A stretch of 64,000 nt of DNA from contig NZ_KL370788.1 of assembly GCF_000701505.1 (NCBI RefSeq), positions 1-64,000 of the forward strand. The letters run 5' to 3'. Below are positions 25,673 through 34,587 of the stretch, one piece after another. How positions within the stretch are numbered: the stretch's first letter is position 1; every line of letters begins with the position of its first letter. A program made the translations under genes and the position numbers. The DNA is from Dyadobacter crusticola DSM 16708. Its GTDB lineage: Bacteria; Bacteroidota; Bacteroidia; Cytophagales; Spirosomataceae. Under the pieces are notes generated by a model. That model was not told the DNA's origin. It searched no databases and saw only the letters and a list, made by a program, of their open reading frames with translations.

Positions 25673-27111
25673 GCAATATCTGTATTCATAAGATCTTTTT
25701 TACCGATAAAATAGTAGACCGGAATACCCAGCAAAACAATGATCAGCCCCGGCCAGGTATATTCAGGTTTGTAAATAATGAGAAGTACGCAAAACGCCAC
25801 GCCCATCAAAATGTAAATGATAGGCAGGAAGGGGTAACCAAATGCTTTGTACGGACGAGGCACATCCGGCATTTTCTTTCTTAATATAAATATTCCGATA
25901 ATGGTAAGCATATAGAACACCACCACCACGAATGAAATCATATCGAGCAGGTTACCATATTTGCCGCTCAGGCTCCACAGGCAGGCGATCAGGCATTGGA
26001 TCCAAAGGCCGAATTCAGGCACCGAGTTCTTGTTCAAAGTCCCCACTTTTTTGAAAAACATTCCATCTTTCGCCATCGAATAATATACCCGGGCTCCGGA
26101 CATAATCAGTCCATTATTGCACCCGAAAGTCGAAATCATGATCATAACCGCGATAATGATCGTTCCCGCGTTGCCGAAAATTACGTGAGAGGCAGTTACC
26201 GCAACCCTGTCTTTATCGGAAGATGCAATTTCCTGCAAGGACAAAACGCCGGTGTACATCACGTTTGTCATTACATAAATAACAGTGACGATGATAGTAC
26301 CCAATGCGAGACTCAGTCCGATATTACGCTGCGGGTTCTTGATCTCGCCAGCTATAAATGTTACATTATTCCACGAATCACTGCTGAAAATTGAGCCTAC
26401 CATTGAGGCTGCTATTGCGCCGAAAGCGGCTATGGTTGTGTAGGATTCAATGCTGCCGTCGATATTTAGCTTGTGTAAATCCCACATCGTCGCCGACTCC
26501 CAGTTGGCTGCCCAGATCTCAGGTTTCATGAAAAGCAGCCCGAAAACGATCAGTCCGAGCAAGCTCAGCAGCTTGGTCAATGTGAATGTAGTCTGGATGA
26601 TTTTCCCGCCATTTACACCACGTGTATTAATAAACGTCAGCAACACAATGAGCACCAGCGAGAGTAGCTGCGCGGGTGAAATCTTGATAAAACCAAGGTC
26701 AAATGCGACCAGATCTTCACTGAACATCGGAAGCAAATACGCCGTAAACTTCGCAAATGCAACCGCTACCGCCGCAATAGTGGCGGTTTGAATCACCGTA
26801 AAAAAGCTCCAACCGTACAAAAACCCGATCAGTGAATTATATGCTTCTTTCAGATAAACATATTGCCCGCCTGCTTTCGGGAACATCGCGCTCAACTCCC
26901 CGTAACTCAATGCGGCAGTAAGCGTCATAAACCCGGTAATCAGCCACACAAACATCAGCCAGCCCACGCTGCCCGTATTCCGGGTAATATCCGCACTTAC
27001 AATGAATATCCCTGATCCGATCATGCTGCCGGCCACCAGCATGGTGGCGTCCATGAGTCCCAGCGACGGTTTAAACGAGGTTTTTTCTTCAGCAGGAGTT
27101 TCCGGCAACAT
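25669..27111 (-). CDS. APC family amino acid permease
   Basis: This 480-residue inner-membrane protein has about 12 hydrophobic segments and the APC-family start GLMDATMLVAGSMIGSGIFIV, with the unwound TM1 GSGIF motif that binds the substrate amine. It is related to LAT/AdiC-like transporters. The gene lies between the DUF885 peptidase (51 bases upstream) and the M28 peptidase (ATGA overlap), forming a leftward peptide-breakdown and amino-acid-import operon. The amino acid carried cannot be read from the sequence. Confidence 0.92.
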   Translation of the reverse strand: MLPETPAEEKTSFKPSLGLMDATMLVAGSMIGSGIFIVSADITRNTGSVGWLMFVWLITGFMTLTAALSYGELSAMFPKAGGQYVYLKEAYNSLIGFLYGWSFFTVIQTATIAAVAVAFAKFTAYLLPMFSEDLVAFDLGFIKISPAQLLSLVLIVLLTFINTRGVNGGKIIQTTFTLTKLLSLLGLIVFGLLFMKPEIWAANWESATMWDLHKLNIDGSIESYTTIAAFGAIAASMVGSIFSSDSWNNVTFIAGEIKNPQRNIGLSLALGTIIVTVIYVMTNVMYTGVLSLQEIASSDKDRVAVTASHVIFGNAGTIIIAVMIMISTFGCNNGLIMSGARVYYSMAKDGMFFKKVGTLNKNSVPEFGLWIQCLIACLWSLSGKYGNLLDMISFVVVVFYMLTIIGIFILRKKMPDVPRPYKAFGYPFLPIIYILMGVAFCVLLIIYKPEYTWPGLIIVLLGIPVYYFIGKKDLMNTDIA

Positions 27112-27162
27112 ATAGGAAAAAGATTTTAAAGGGCGGTTTGTTACAAATTGTAAGCTACAATA

Positions 27163-28944
27163 TTATTTGAAACTATAAAACTTCCATTGCGTTTTGAAGT
27201 CGCGCTTCAATGCCTGGTTGGTCAGCGTCGCCCGGAGCATTTCTATCGGCATATTATTCTCCTTCATCACGGCGTCGTGAAATTGCTGGTAGGTCATTTT
27301 ACCACTGTCGACCAATTCCTTTTTGAGGCTGAATATTTGCAATCCGCCGATGAGATAGGCGATCTGGTACAATGGACTGTAATTTCCCTGAAAAGAGCGA
27401 CGCACTTCACCTTCCGCATTTGCCCGCTCGTGCCCTACCCTGTCCACCAGAAAGTCAATGCATTCCTGCGGTGTCCATTTACCCAAATGATAATTCAGCG
27501 AAAAGATAATGCGCGCGCAACGGTGCATGCGCCAGAACAGCATCCCGATCCGCTCTTCGGGTGTTTTGGCAAAACCTTTGTCGTACAGCAGCAGCTCCCA
27601 GTACAAAGCCCAGCCTTCGGTCCAGAATGGAGTCCCGAATTCCTGGCGGTAGGACTTATACCTGCTCCGCATATAATATTGCAAATGGTGACCGGGTACC
27701 AGCTCGTGGTGAACCGTGGAGCGTGAAAAATAAGGATTGTTACCACGCATACTCATGAGCTTATCCTCATGGTTCATAGTATTCGTCGGATAGGAAATGA
27801 TAATGTCGCGGCCGCCGAGAAAAAAAGGATTGATCAGCTGGCGCTCCGGCGTCATCATCTGCATTCCCCAGGTTTCGTCTGCGATTTCCGGGTATTGGTA
27901 CAGGTTGTTTTTGGTTATAAAATCCTTGGCATCGTTGTAGAGCTTCATGATCAATGCAGGCTGCTGACCTTCGGGTACAAAGCTATTTTTGACTTTTTCC
28001 TGCGCCTTTTGCCACTCGTTTCCGAAGCCCATTTCCTGCGAAGCTTTCAGCAATTCCTTGTCGCACCACGCGAATTCCCTGTTAGCCAACTCAATCAGTT
28101 CTTCCGGCGTGTAGCTGATCATTTCCACCCCCAACTGTCGGATCAGCTCGTCGCGACCGATCGGTACTCCTTTGATGCCGCTCTTATCTTCTTTTTGAGT
28201 GGTGTTGAGCTTGCCTTTGCTCTTGATGGATCTGGCATAAACAGTTAATGCACTGTCCAAAGCCTGATAAGGTTTGGGTACCCACCAGGTAAACATCGGA
28301 TCGTAGCCATTGTAAAAATCGTAAACGCCTTTCAACCGCTCCCCCATTCCCTTGATCGCGTCTTCTGCGCGGGTAGCGAGCGGCATATCTATGTTGTCGA
28401 CCTTTTTCAGGGATTCGGAAGCGGCATTTACTTCTTTCAAAATACCATTAAGTCCGCCCGCTACTTTCTGACCATCAATGGTATCTCCGCGCCTGCGTTG
28501 TTTTTCCAATGCATAAATTTTGTCCGCAAATGGAATGTACTTCGTAATGAGGTTGTATTCCTTTTCTTCCTGCGCAAGGCTTAACAGATGGTCGTCGATA
28601 TTTCTTTTTAATAGAATATAATCCACTTTCCCGTAAATGCTCATTGCATCAAAATCCACTTTCGACAACCTGGCGAGATAATCCTTGTCTACCTCGGTCA
28701 GCCTTTTTCGCTGCTCGGGCGAGTTCAGTACGTACGAAGGCGCCGCAAATCCACGCCCGCGAGTGAGCATCGGAGAATAAAACGACCGCACCGCCTGAAT
28801 ATCCGCATCATACTGCATCACCAGCCCGGCTGTTTCACTCGTTTGTTCGTAGAGGTTGAATTTGGGGTTTTGAGCGAAAGAACTGCTGGCGGCAATGCAG
28901 GCAAACGCAAGACTAAAAAGCAGGGAGTAGCAGTGCTTTTTCAA
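27163..28944 (-). CDS. DUF885 family secreted metallopeptidase
   Basis: This 593-residue protein has a signal peptide (ending ASSSFAQ) and a DUF885 domain. The helical domain carries HHELVPGHHLQYY, the HExxPGH form of a zinc motif, followed by TEGWALYWELL, whose Glu is a likely third ligand. These proteins are M3/M32-like peptidases or carboxypeptidases; the exact substrate is unknown. It is the first gene of the operon with the permease and M28 peptidase, which supports a role in peptide use in the periplasm. Confidence 0.88.
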   Translation of the reverse strand: MKKHCYSLLFSLAFACIAASSSFAQNPKFNLYEQTSETAGLVMQYDADIQAVRSFYSPMLTRGRGFAAPSYVLNSPEQRKRLTEVDKDYLARLSKVDFDAMSIYGKVDYILLKRNIDDHLLSLAQEEKEYNLITKYIPFADKIYALEKQRRRGDTIDGQKVAGGLNGILKEVNAASESLKKVDNIDMPLATRAEDAIKGMGERLKGVYDFYNGYDPMFTWWVPKPYQALDSALTVYARSIKSKGKLNTTQKEDKSGIKGVPIGRDELIRQLGVEMISYTPEELIELANREFAWCDKELLKASQEMGFGNEWQKAQEKVKNSFVPEGQQPALIMKLYNDAKDFITKNNLYQYPEIADETWGMQMMTPERQLINPFFLGGRDIIISYPTNTMNHEDKLMSMRGNNPYFSRSTVHHELVPGHHLQYYMRSRYKSYRQEFGTPFWTEGWALYWELLLYDKGFAKTPEERIGMLFWRMHRCARIIFSLNYHLGKWTPQECIDFLVDRVGHERANAEGEVRRSFQGNYSPLYQIAYLIGGLQIFSLKKELVDSGKMTYQQFHDAVMKENNMPIEMLRATLTNQALKRDFKTQWKFYSFK

Positions 28945-29045
28945 AGGTGGAGTATGTTTAAAGGTTAGGAATTATGGGTATTGCGCAGTGAAGTGATGCC
29001 TTTGCTTCGACTGGTGTTCTGCGTACGAGTCGCATTTGTGCATTT

Positions 29046-29069
29046 GCTTCGACTCCGCTCAGCATGACA
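29046..29069 (+). repeat. Copy of TTCGACTCCGCTCAG repeat
   Basis: GCTTCGACTCCGCTCAGC with flanking ATGACA is a family member with CTCCGCTCAG instead of CTGCGCTCAG. A partial copy (GCTTCGACTGG) lies about 40 bases to the left. Confidence 0.75.
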
Positions 29070-29106
29070 AGGTGTTTGCCAAGTACCAAGCTCTTACACA
29101 TGCTTT

Positions 29107-29130
29107 GTCACCCTGAGCGGAGTCGAAGGG
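29107..29130 (-). repeat. Inverted copy of TTCGACTCCGCTCAG repeat
   Basis: GTCACCCTGAGCGGAGTCG with AAGGG is the inverse of the copy at 29046-29069, with a 37-base spacer. The pair ends 13 bases before the stop of the FAD oxidoreductase gene and may stop or protect its transcript. Confidence 0.8.
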
Positions 29131-29143
29131 CAGGCGACAACGC

Positions 29144-30484
29144 TCAGTTATACCGCTCCGGATCGTATAGGACGGTACTTACCGAAGTAGTACTCCGATC
29201 GGCCAGTTCCGCCACTATCTTGCCTGTTGCCGGGCCGAGACTGATCCCCATCATGCCATGGCCGCCTGCTACGATCAGGTTTTTCAGTTTTTTACTATAT
29301 CCCAGATAAGGAAGTCCGTCTGGCGAGCATGGGCGGAAACCGTACCAGATTTTTTCTCTGGCAGGGACAGCCGCATTGAGTTCGGGATAGTATTTCGGAA
29401 TTGCATTCACGATACCTTCTACCCGGTTCATATTGATCTTGTCGTTCACAGCTGCGAGCTCCATGGTGCCGCCGAAGCGAACTTGTCCGTTCATCGGGGT
29501 TACTGCTACACGGGCTTCGATCAATAAAGCGGGATGTACGATCGGGTGTGCTGCATTGGGCTGCATAAACGAATATCCCTTGCCGGGCATTACCGGAATG
29601 GAAAGTCCGGCCAGTTTGGCGAGCTGCGGCAGCCAGGTACCTCCCGTCATGATCACAAGATCACTTTCGTATTTACCCCGCGTAGTTTCAACGGCTTTTA
29701 CTTCGCCATTTTGAATGGAGTATCCGGTTACCTCTGCATTGGAAACCACCTTAGCGCCTTTTGCTTTGATGAATTTCAGAAGCTGGTTGAACAATGCAGT
29801 CGGGTACAAATGCGCATCGCAGTGGTAATGCACTGCACCTGCAACATCTAGCGTTAAGCCTGGCTCAATGGCTTGCACCTGCTCTTTGGATAGCATTTCC
29901 ACATCGAGCCCGAGCTTCTGCGCATCTTTGCCAACGTGGATTTCCTCTTCGCCTGCCTTTTCAGTTTTGTAAAGCATTAAGATGCCTTTTTCCTCAAGAC
30001 CGAAATCAAACCCTTCTTCCTGCGCCAGCTCTTCATACAATTTCTTGCTGAGCAAATGGTAATCGCGCAGGTAAGGCGCAGCCCGCTCCACGTTAGCAGG
30101 AGTTGCGCTTTTCATAAACTTCAACCCCCAAGAAATCAATGAAAAATCGAGGGAAGGTTTTACGTAAAAAGGACTGCGGCTATCAAACATCCATTTGATC
30201 CCCTTGGCGACCATTCCGGGTGCAGCCAGCGGAATAAAGTGGCTAGGCACGATCATACCCGCATTTCCATGCGAGCAATTATCGCTCAGATCGCCTTTAT
30301 CCAGCAAAGTCACATTCCAGCCGCTTTTCAGCAAATAATAAGCCGAAGCCAGCCCCATAATTCCCCCACCAATGATGGTGGTGGTTCCTTTTTTGGCTGT
30401 CGGCTGTCGGCTATCAGCCGTCGGCCTTTCGTTGGTGCTTGCCGGTATTATAGTTTGTGTTGAGGAAGTTGACATGCTATCCAT
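29144..30484 (-). CDS. DadA-like FAD-dependent oxidoreductase (probable D-hydroxyproline dehydrogenase)
   Basis: This 446-residue DAO-family flavoprotein has the dinucleotide motif IIGGGIMGLASAYYL (about residues 37-51) and the C-terminal GMMGISLGPATGKIVAELA flavin-binding signature. In this cluster it most probably oxidises cis-4-hydroxy-D-proline to 1-pyrroline-4-hydroxy-2-carboxylate. The first about 33 residues precede the Rossmann fold and are low complexity (ERPTADSRQPTAKK); they are encoded by an intergenic-type repeat, so they may be a repeat-derived extension or a wrong start. No better in-frame ATG close to the fold is evident. It follows the epimerase gene by 66 bases. Confidence 0.85.
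   Translation of the reverse strand: MDSMSTSSTQTIIPASTNERPTADSRQPTAKKGTTTIIGGGIMGLASAYYLLKSGWNVTLLDKGDLSDNCSHGNAGMIVPSHFIPLAAPGMVAKGIKWMFDSRSPFYVKPSLDFSLISWGLKFMKSATPANVERAAPYLRDYHLLSKKLYEELAQEEGFDFGLEEKGILMLYKTEKAGEEEIHVGKDAQKLGLDVEMLSKEQVQAIEPGLTLDVAGAVHYHCDAHLYPTALFNQLLKFIKAKGAKVVSNAEVTGYSIQNGEVKAVETTRGKYESDLVIMTGGTWLPQLAKLAGLSIPVMPGKGYSFMQPNAAHPIVHPALLIEARVAVTPMNGQVRFGGTMELAAVNDKINMNRVEGIVNAIPKYYPELNAAVPAREKIWYGFRPCSPDGLPYLGYSKKLKNLIVAGGHGMMGISLGPATGKIVAELADRSTTSVSTVLYDPERYN
30395..30426. repeat. GGCTGTCGGCT-type repeat inside the oxidoreductase 5' end
   Basis: Short degenerate units of GGCTGTCGGCT and its complement lie within the first codons of the FAD oxidoreductase gene. Related sequence (GCCGACAGCCG) lies just upstream at 30505-30533. 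Confidence 0.6.
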
Positions 30485-30504
30485 ATTATTATACTAAATC
30501 AAAA

Positions 30505-30533
30505 AGCCGGCTACCGAAAGCCGACAGCCGAAG
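30505..30533. repeat. AGCCGACAGCCG-type repeat
   Basis: A degenerate repeat between the epimerase and FAD oxidoreductase genes, complementary in part to the copy at 30395-30426, so the two could pair across the oxidoreductase start. Confidence 0.55.
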
Positions 30534-30550
30534 TAAAGGCTTGACAGTCA

Positions 30551-31552
30551 TCATATAACCTGAAAACCATACGCATACGGATCTTCTTCGTCGTCGATGA
30601 AGATATTGTTGTAGCCTGTTACTACTGCCCAGCCTTCGATTCCGGGGATGATGGCGGGTTTGTTGCCTATTGTTACTTCGTCTTCTACTGTTCCGGTGAA
30701 TTTGGAACCGATGATACTTTCGTGAATGAACTGGTCGCCTTTTTTCAGCTTGCCTTTGGCGTGCCATTGGGCCATTCTCGCGGAGGTACCTGTGCCGCAA
30801 GGTGAGCGGTCAATTGCTTTGTCGCCGTAGAACACCGCATTCCTGGCCGTTGAAGTTGGATCAATAACCGCGCCTGCCCAGAGAATGTGGCTGAGTCCGT
30901 TGATGTGCTCGTTCTCGGGGTGCACGAAAGTGTATTGTTCATTCATCCGCTTGCGCAGTACCCTGCTCCAACTGATCAATTGATCAGCTGTGTAATTTTC
31001 TAAACCAGCGAAATTCTCTTGCGGATCGATAATTCCGTAGAAGTTACCTCCGTAAGAAACATCCATTTTCAATGTACCCAGGTCGGGGCATTCCACTGTC
31101 AGGTTTTCGGCTGCGAGGAACGATTTGATATTAACCAGTTTGACGGAAGTTACTCTTTTCCCCTCTTGCTTATATTCCACCAAAACCAATCCGGCAGGTG
31201 TTTCGAGGCGCAGCTTGCCTGGTATTTTGGGCGTTACCAACCCTTCCTGAATGGCAATGGTAACTGTCCCAATCGTACCGTGACCGCACATAGGCAGGCA
31301 GCCGCTGGTTTCGATATAAAGCACACCGATGTCGTTCGCAGGATCAACCGGCGGATACAGAATGCTCCCGCTCATCATATCATGGCCACGCGGCTCGAAC
31401 ATTAAGCCTTTGCGGATCCAGTCAAATTCTTTCAAAAAATGAAGCCTGCGCTCCATCATACTATTTCCATTCAACAATGGACCACCACCTGCTACCACCC
31501 GAACCGGATTGCCACAAGTATGGGCATCAATACAAAAAAAGGTTTTGCGCAT
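30551..31552 (-). CDS. 4-hydroxyproline 2-epimerase (proline racemase family)
   Basis: This 333-residue protein belongs to the proline racemase superfamily. Both catalytic cysteines are present, Cys89 in PMCGHGT and Cys252 in DRSPCGTGTSAR. Two cysteines mark epimerases or racemases; dehydratases of trans-3-hydroxyproline have threonine at the second site. With the neighbouring oxidase, deaminase and aldehyde dehydrogenase, it most probably converts trans-4-hydroxy-L-proline to cis-4-hydroxy-D-proline. It is cytoplasmic, starts with the family-typical MRKTFFCIDAHTCGNPVR, and lies upstream of the FAD oxidoreductase. Confidence 0.92.
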   Translation of the reverse strand: MRKTFFCIDAHTCGNPVRVVAGGGPLLNGNSMMERRLHFLKEFDWIRKGLMFEPRGHDMMSGSILYPPVDPANDIGVLYIETSGCLPMCGHGTIGTVTIAIQEGLVTPKIPGKLRLETPAGLVLVEYKQEGKRVTSVKLVNIKSFLAAENLTVECPDLGTLKMDVSYGGNFYGIIDPQENFAGLENYTADQLISWSRVLRKRMNEQYTFVHPENEHINGLSHILWAGAVIDPTSTARNAVFYGDKAIDRSPCGTGTSARMAQWHAKGKLKKGDQFIHESIIGSKFTGTVEDEVTIGNKPAIIPGIEGWAVVTGYNNIFIDDEEDPYAYGFQVI

Positions 31553-31563
31553 TGTTTTTGGCT

Positions 31564-31607
31564 TGGCTATTAGCTTTTAGCTGTTGGCTAATAACGGTTA
31601 GCTGTTT
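31564..31607. repeat. AGCTTTTAGC-type intergenic repeat
   Basis: Degenerate units of GGCTATTAGCTTTTAGCTG follow one another in the gap between the aldehyde dehydrogenase and epimerase genes. An inverted copy lies at 31708-31736, so the two could form a long stem. Confidence 0.65.
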
Positions 31608-31707
31608 TAGATTTTTTACTCGAACCTTGGATTGATATCCAGAGTCATAGATTTTTGCTTCAATGGGCTTTTTACTTCCTCCTTTCGTCCTTCCTCCATC
31701 CTCCAAA

Positions 31708-31736
31708 GGCTAAGGGCTAAAAGCTAAAAGCCAACC
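31708..31736. repeat. AGCTTTTAGC-type repeat containing the aldehyde dehydrogenase stop codon
   Basis: The inverted copy (GGGCTAAAAGCTAAAAGCC) overlaps the last codons of the aldehyde dehydrogenase gene; the stop TAG at 31724-31726 on the minus strand comes from the repeat unit TTTTAG. Confidence 0.65.
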
Positions 31737-33205
31737 GCCTCCCTCGTCACCTCATTATTCACTGTCCGCCAAATGCCCAGGGGATTGGCATTCTGTAATT
31801 CTTCCGGCAGCAATTCGTCCGGCCAGTTTTGGTAGCTCAATGGTTTTGTAAAACGCTTGATAGCGTCCGGCCCTACGGAAGTGAATTGACTGTTGCTGGA
31901 AGAAGGGAACGGGCCGCCGTGGTGCATGGATTTGCATACTTCCACACCCGTTGGAAAATTATTAAATATGATCCTTCCGCATTTATTCCGGATCACACGG
32001 ATCAGTTCCGGGTTTTGTGCGAGATCTTCATTCGTTGCCAGTAAGGTTGCAGTCAGCTGACCGTGCAGCTTTTCGGCTACTGCCAGTACTTCGCCTGCGT
32101 CTTTGCATTGGACGATCAATGCGAACGGACCAAAAACTTCGGTTTGTAAATCTTCATTGATCAAGAAGTCAACACCGGAAACGGTAGCGACAGTCGCGGC
32201 GCCGTAACCTTCTTCGGCTTCGGCGGTAGCAGCTGAAAGTATCTGCACGCCATTCAGCCCGATCACTTTTTCGCGATTGGTAGTATACCCCTTGGCAATG
32301 CTGGCATTGAGCATCGGAGCGGGTAAAGCTTTTAATATTTCTTCATTCAAACTCTCCACAAACTGATCCAAATCCGCGCCTTGCTCCGCGATAACCAGTC
32401 CGGGATTGGTACAAAACTGACCAACACCGAGCGTTAGTGAACCTGCATATTGTTTTGCAAGCTCTGCAGCGGCTGTTTGCAATTTCCCTGAAAACAGAAA
32501 AACAGGATTGATACTTCCCATTTCGGCAAAAACGGGAATCGGCTCCGCACGTTTGCTCGCCGCTTCCACCAATGCCAGACCTCCGCGGTTAGAACCTGTA
32601 AAACCAACTGCTTTAATCACCGGGTGGGTAACCAGCGCCTGCGCCTCCTCATTGGTTTCGCAGAAAATATGTGAAAAGGTACCCACGGGAAATCCGCTTT
32701 TTTCAACGGCGCGCGAGATAGCGTCTGCCATCATCTGCGATGTTCTCGGGTGACCGGGATGTGCTTTTACAACAACCGGGCAACCGGCAGCGATTGCGCT
32801 GGCAGTATCCCCGCCAGCAGTTGAGAATGCAAACGGGAAATTGCTCGCTCCGAAAACAGCTACCGGGCCGAGCGCCACATTGGTTTTCCTAATATCAGGT
32901 TTGGGCGGGGTTCTGTCGGGATTGGCAGTATCAATGCTCGCGTCGAGGCTGTACCCTTTTTCGAGCGCTTCGGCGTAGCTTCTCCATTGGAAAATGGTCC
33001 TGGCTTTCTCGCCTGTCAGCCTTGCATCGGGTAAATTCGACTCTTCGCGGGCAGTTTGAATCAGCTCAGGGCCAAGTGCCTCAATTTCGTCAGCGATCGT
33101 ACGCATTAATGCTACGCGCTTTGAGATTGGATAATTGTTGATTGTGACAAATGCAGCCTGGGTATTTGCCAGTATCTTTTCCAGGTTGTTTGTGGATGTA
33201 GTCAT
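31724..33205 (-). CDS. Aldehyde dehydrogenase (probable alpha-ketoglutarate semialdehyde dehydrogenase)
   Basis: The start is set at the ATG giving MTTSTNNLEKIL; a TTG 13 codons upstream is less likely. The 493-residue enzyme has the NADP-aldehyde dehydrogenase fold with the catalytic Glu in FAEMGSINP and the nucleophile Cys in GVGQFCTNPGLV, the pattern of ketoglutarate semialdehyde dehydrogenases. In the hydroxyproline route it oxidises 2,5-dioxopentanoate to 2-oxoglutarate, which enters the citric acid cycle. The last residues (VGF) and the stop come from an intergenic repeat. Confidence 0.9.
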   Translation of the reverse strand: MTTSTNNLEKILANTQAAFVTINNYPISKRVALMRTIADEIEALGPELIQTAREESNLPDARLTGEKARTIFQWRSYAEALEKGYSLDASIDTANPDRTPPKPDIRKTNVALGPVAVFGASNFPFAFSTAGGDTASAIAAGCPVVVKAHPGHPRTSQMMADAISRAVEKSGFPVGTFSHIFCETNEEAQALVTHPVIKAVGFTGSNRGGLALVEAASKRAEPIPVFAEMGSINPVFLFSGKLQTAAAELAKQYAGSLTLGVGQFCTNPGLVIAEQGADLDQFVESLNEEILKALPAPMLNASIAKGYTTNREKVIGLNGVQILSAATAEAEEGYGAATVATVSGVDFLINEDLQTEVFGPFALIVQCKDAGEVLAVAEKLHGQLTATLLATNEDLAQNPELIRVIRNKCGRIIFNNFPTGVEVCKSMHHGGPFPSSSNSQFTSVGPDAIKRFTKPLSYQNWPDELLPEELQNANPLGIWRTVNNEVTREAVGF

Positions 33206-33330
33206 ACTATAAGGATCAGGTGACTCCACCGGAGTCGCAATCAAATTAAATCATTTTTGCAGTAAGACCTGGTACAATTCCCGTAAAGTACGGAACCGAC
33301 CTTCACCGGCAATGCGATGCCGAAACTAAG

Positions 33331-33351
33331 AAAAGGCCCCGTAGGAGCCTT
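33331..33351 (-). terminator. Intrinsic terminator after the DapA-like gene
   Basis: On the minus strand AAGGCTCC and GGGGCCTT pair around a 3-base loop and are followed by TTTTC. It lies between the DapA-like gene and the aldehyde dehydrogenase gene, so these may be separate transcripts or partly attenuated. Confidence 0.7.
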
Positions 33352-33366
33352 CATCATAATATTTTA

Positions 33367-34305
33367 TTAAGCCAGCGCAGTATCAGCTGTCAGGTTCAGA
33401 TAGTCGGGCAGTGCTGGCTGTGTTTCTATTGCCTTATCAATGATTGCCAATACACTTTCTCTTTCTGCACCTTTCAGCACCATGCGGGGAGCACGTACGT
33501 ACTCTGAACCGATACCTGCTCTCTCGGCAGCCAGTTTAATATTCTGAACGAGTTTTGGGTGAATATCAAGTTCGAGAAGCGGCAGATACCAGCGGTATAC
33601 CGCCAATGCTTCTTTGTAATAACCTGCTTTTACCAGATTAAAAATCGCGACAGTTTCTTTCGGGAATGCGTCTACCAAACCACCTACAACACCGTCAGCG
33701 CCCAACATCACTTCTTCCATAATCAGCGTATCTACGCCGCAGAAAATACGGAAACGATCGCCGAAACGGTTGAACAGGCGGGTTACATTGCTTACGTCGC
33801 GGGTAGATTCTTTAATCGCAACCACATTCGGCTCTTTTGCAAGCTCCTCAAACATTTCAAGCGTCACCTCGATCTTGTAATCAACCGGATTGTTGTAGAT
33901 CATCAAAGGCAATCGCGTGCTCTGCGCAATGGTTTTGAAGTAGGTTACTGTTTCCTCATCATCGGCTTTGTAGCGCATTGGGGGCAGCACCATCAAACCA
34001 TCCGCACCGATTGTCTCAGCTTCCCTGGCAATGCTTACTGCCTCGGCTGTCGCTTGTTCAGCGATACACAGCACGATCGGCATGTTTTCAGGAACCACAT
34101 TCTTGGCATATTTTACCAGCTCCATTTTCTCAGCTCTGGTTAGCGTACTGGCTTCTCCCAGCGATCCCGCCACGATAGCACCGTTGATACCAGCCTCTAT
34201 CTGAGCTTCAAGATTTTTACCAAAAAGATCAAAATCAATTGTGTCATCTGCTTTGAATGGAGTTAACAACGCAGGAAAAATGCCATACCAGGATTCTTTG
34301 TTCAT
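33367..34305 (-). CDS. DapA/NAL family lyase (probable 1-pyrroline-4-hydroxy-2-carboxylate deaminase)
   Basis: This 312-residue TIM-barrel protein belongs to the dihydrodipicolinate synthase/N-acetylneuraminate lyase family. The Schiff-base lysine is Lys165 in VVAIKESTRD, the Tyr137 proton relay is in LMIYNNP, and GSLGEASTLT gives the carboxylate-binding loop. The family includes the hydroxyproline-route deaminase that turns 1-pyrroline-4-hydroxy-2-carboxylate into 2,5-dioxopentanoate and ammonia. The genomic context with epimerase, dehydrogenase and semialdehyde dehydrogenase supports this role over lysine biosynthesis. It is the promoter-proximal gene of the cluster. Confidence 0.87.
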   Translation of the reverse strand: MNKESWYGIFPALLTPFKADDTIDFDLFGKNLEAQIEAGINGAIVAGSLGEASTLTRAEKMELVKYAKNVVPENMPIVLCIAEQATAEAVSIAREAETIGADGLMVLPPMRYKADDEETVTYFKTIAQSTRLPLMIYNNPVDYKIEVTLEMFEELAKEPNVVAIKESTRDVSNVTRLFNRFGDRFRIFCGVDTLIMEEVMLGADGVVGGLVDAFPKETVAIFNLVKAGYYKEALAVYRWYLPLLELDIHPKLVQNIKLAAERAGIGSEYVRAPRMVLKGAERESVLAIIDKAIETQPALPDYLNLTADTALA

Positions 34306-34346
34306 ATCAATAAGTGATGTTGAAAATTCGAGTGATGAATTTATTT

Positions 34347-34354
34347 CAAAGGTA
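34347..34354 (-). promoter_or_regulatory. Candidate -7 box for the hydroxyproline cluster
   Basis: On the minus strand the sequence is TACCTTTG, a perfect TAnnTTTG box, 42 bases upstream of the DapA-like start. No convincing -33 TTG was found at the right distance. Confidence 0.45.
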
Positions 34355-34587
34355 AACGAATGTAACCACGCCTCTTTCTCATGTTTTAATCAATTATTTA
34401 CCGATTTTAACCTGGATATTAAGTCAGCCTTCAATATTGATGACTGAACTTTTTCAGATGTCTACATGAGCCTCTTAGTATCCTCTAATCCGGATTTTAC
34501 CTACGTGATTACCAGTTTTCGTGGAACACCCGTCTATTTAAATACCGCTGTGATTAGATCATCGATGAATTTGGATCATCAGCAAGA

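Noticed and set aside
34241..34447. 68-codon frame on the plus strand over the 5' end of the DapA-like gene
   Set aside because: It starts at GTG inside a strongly conserved gene and shows no family similarity.
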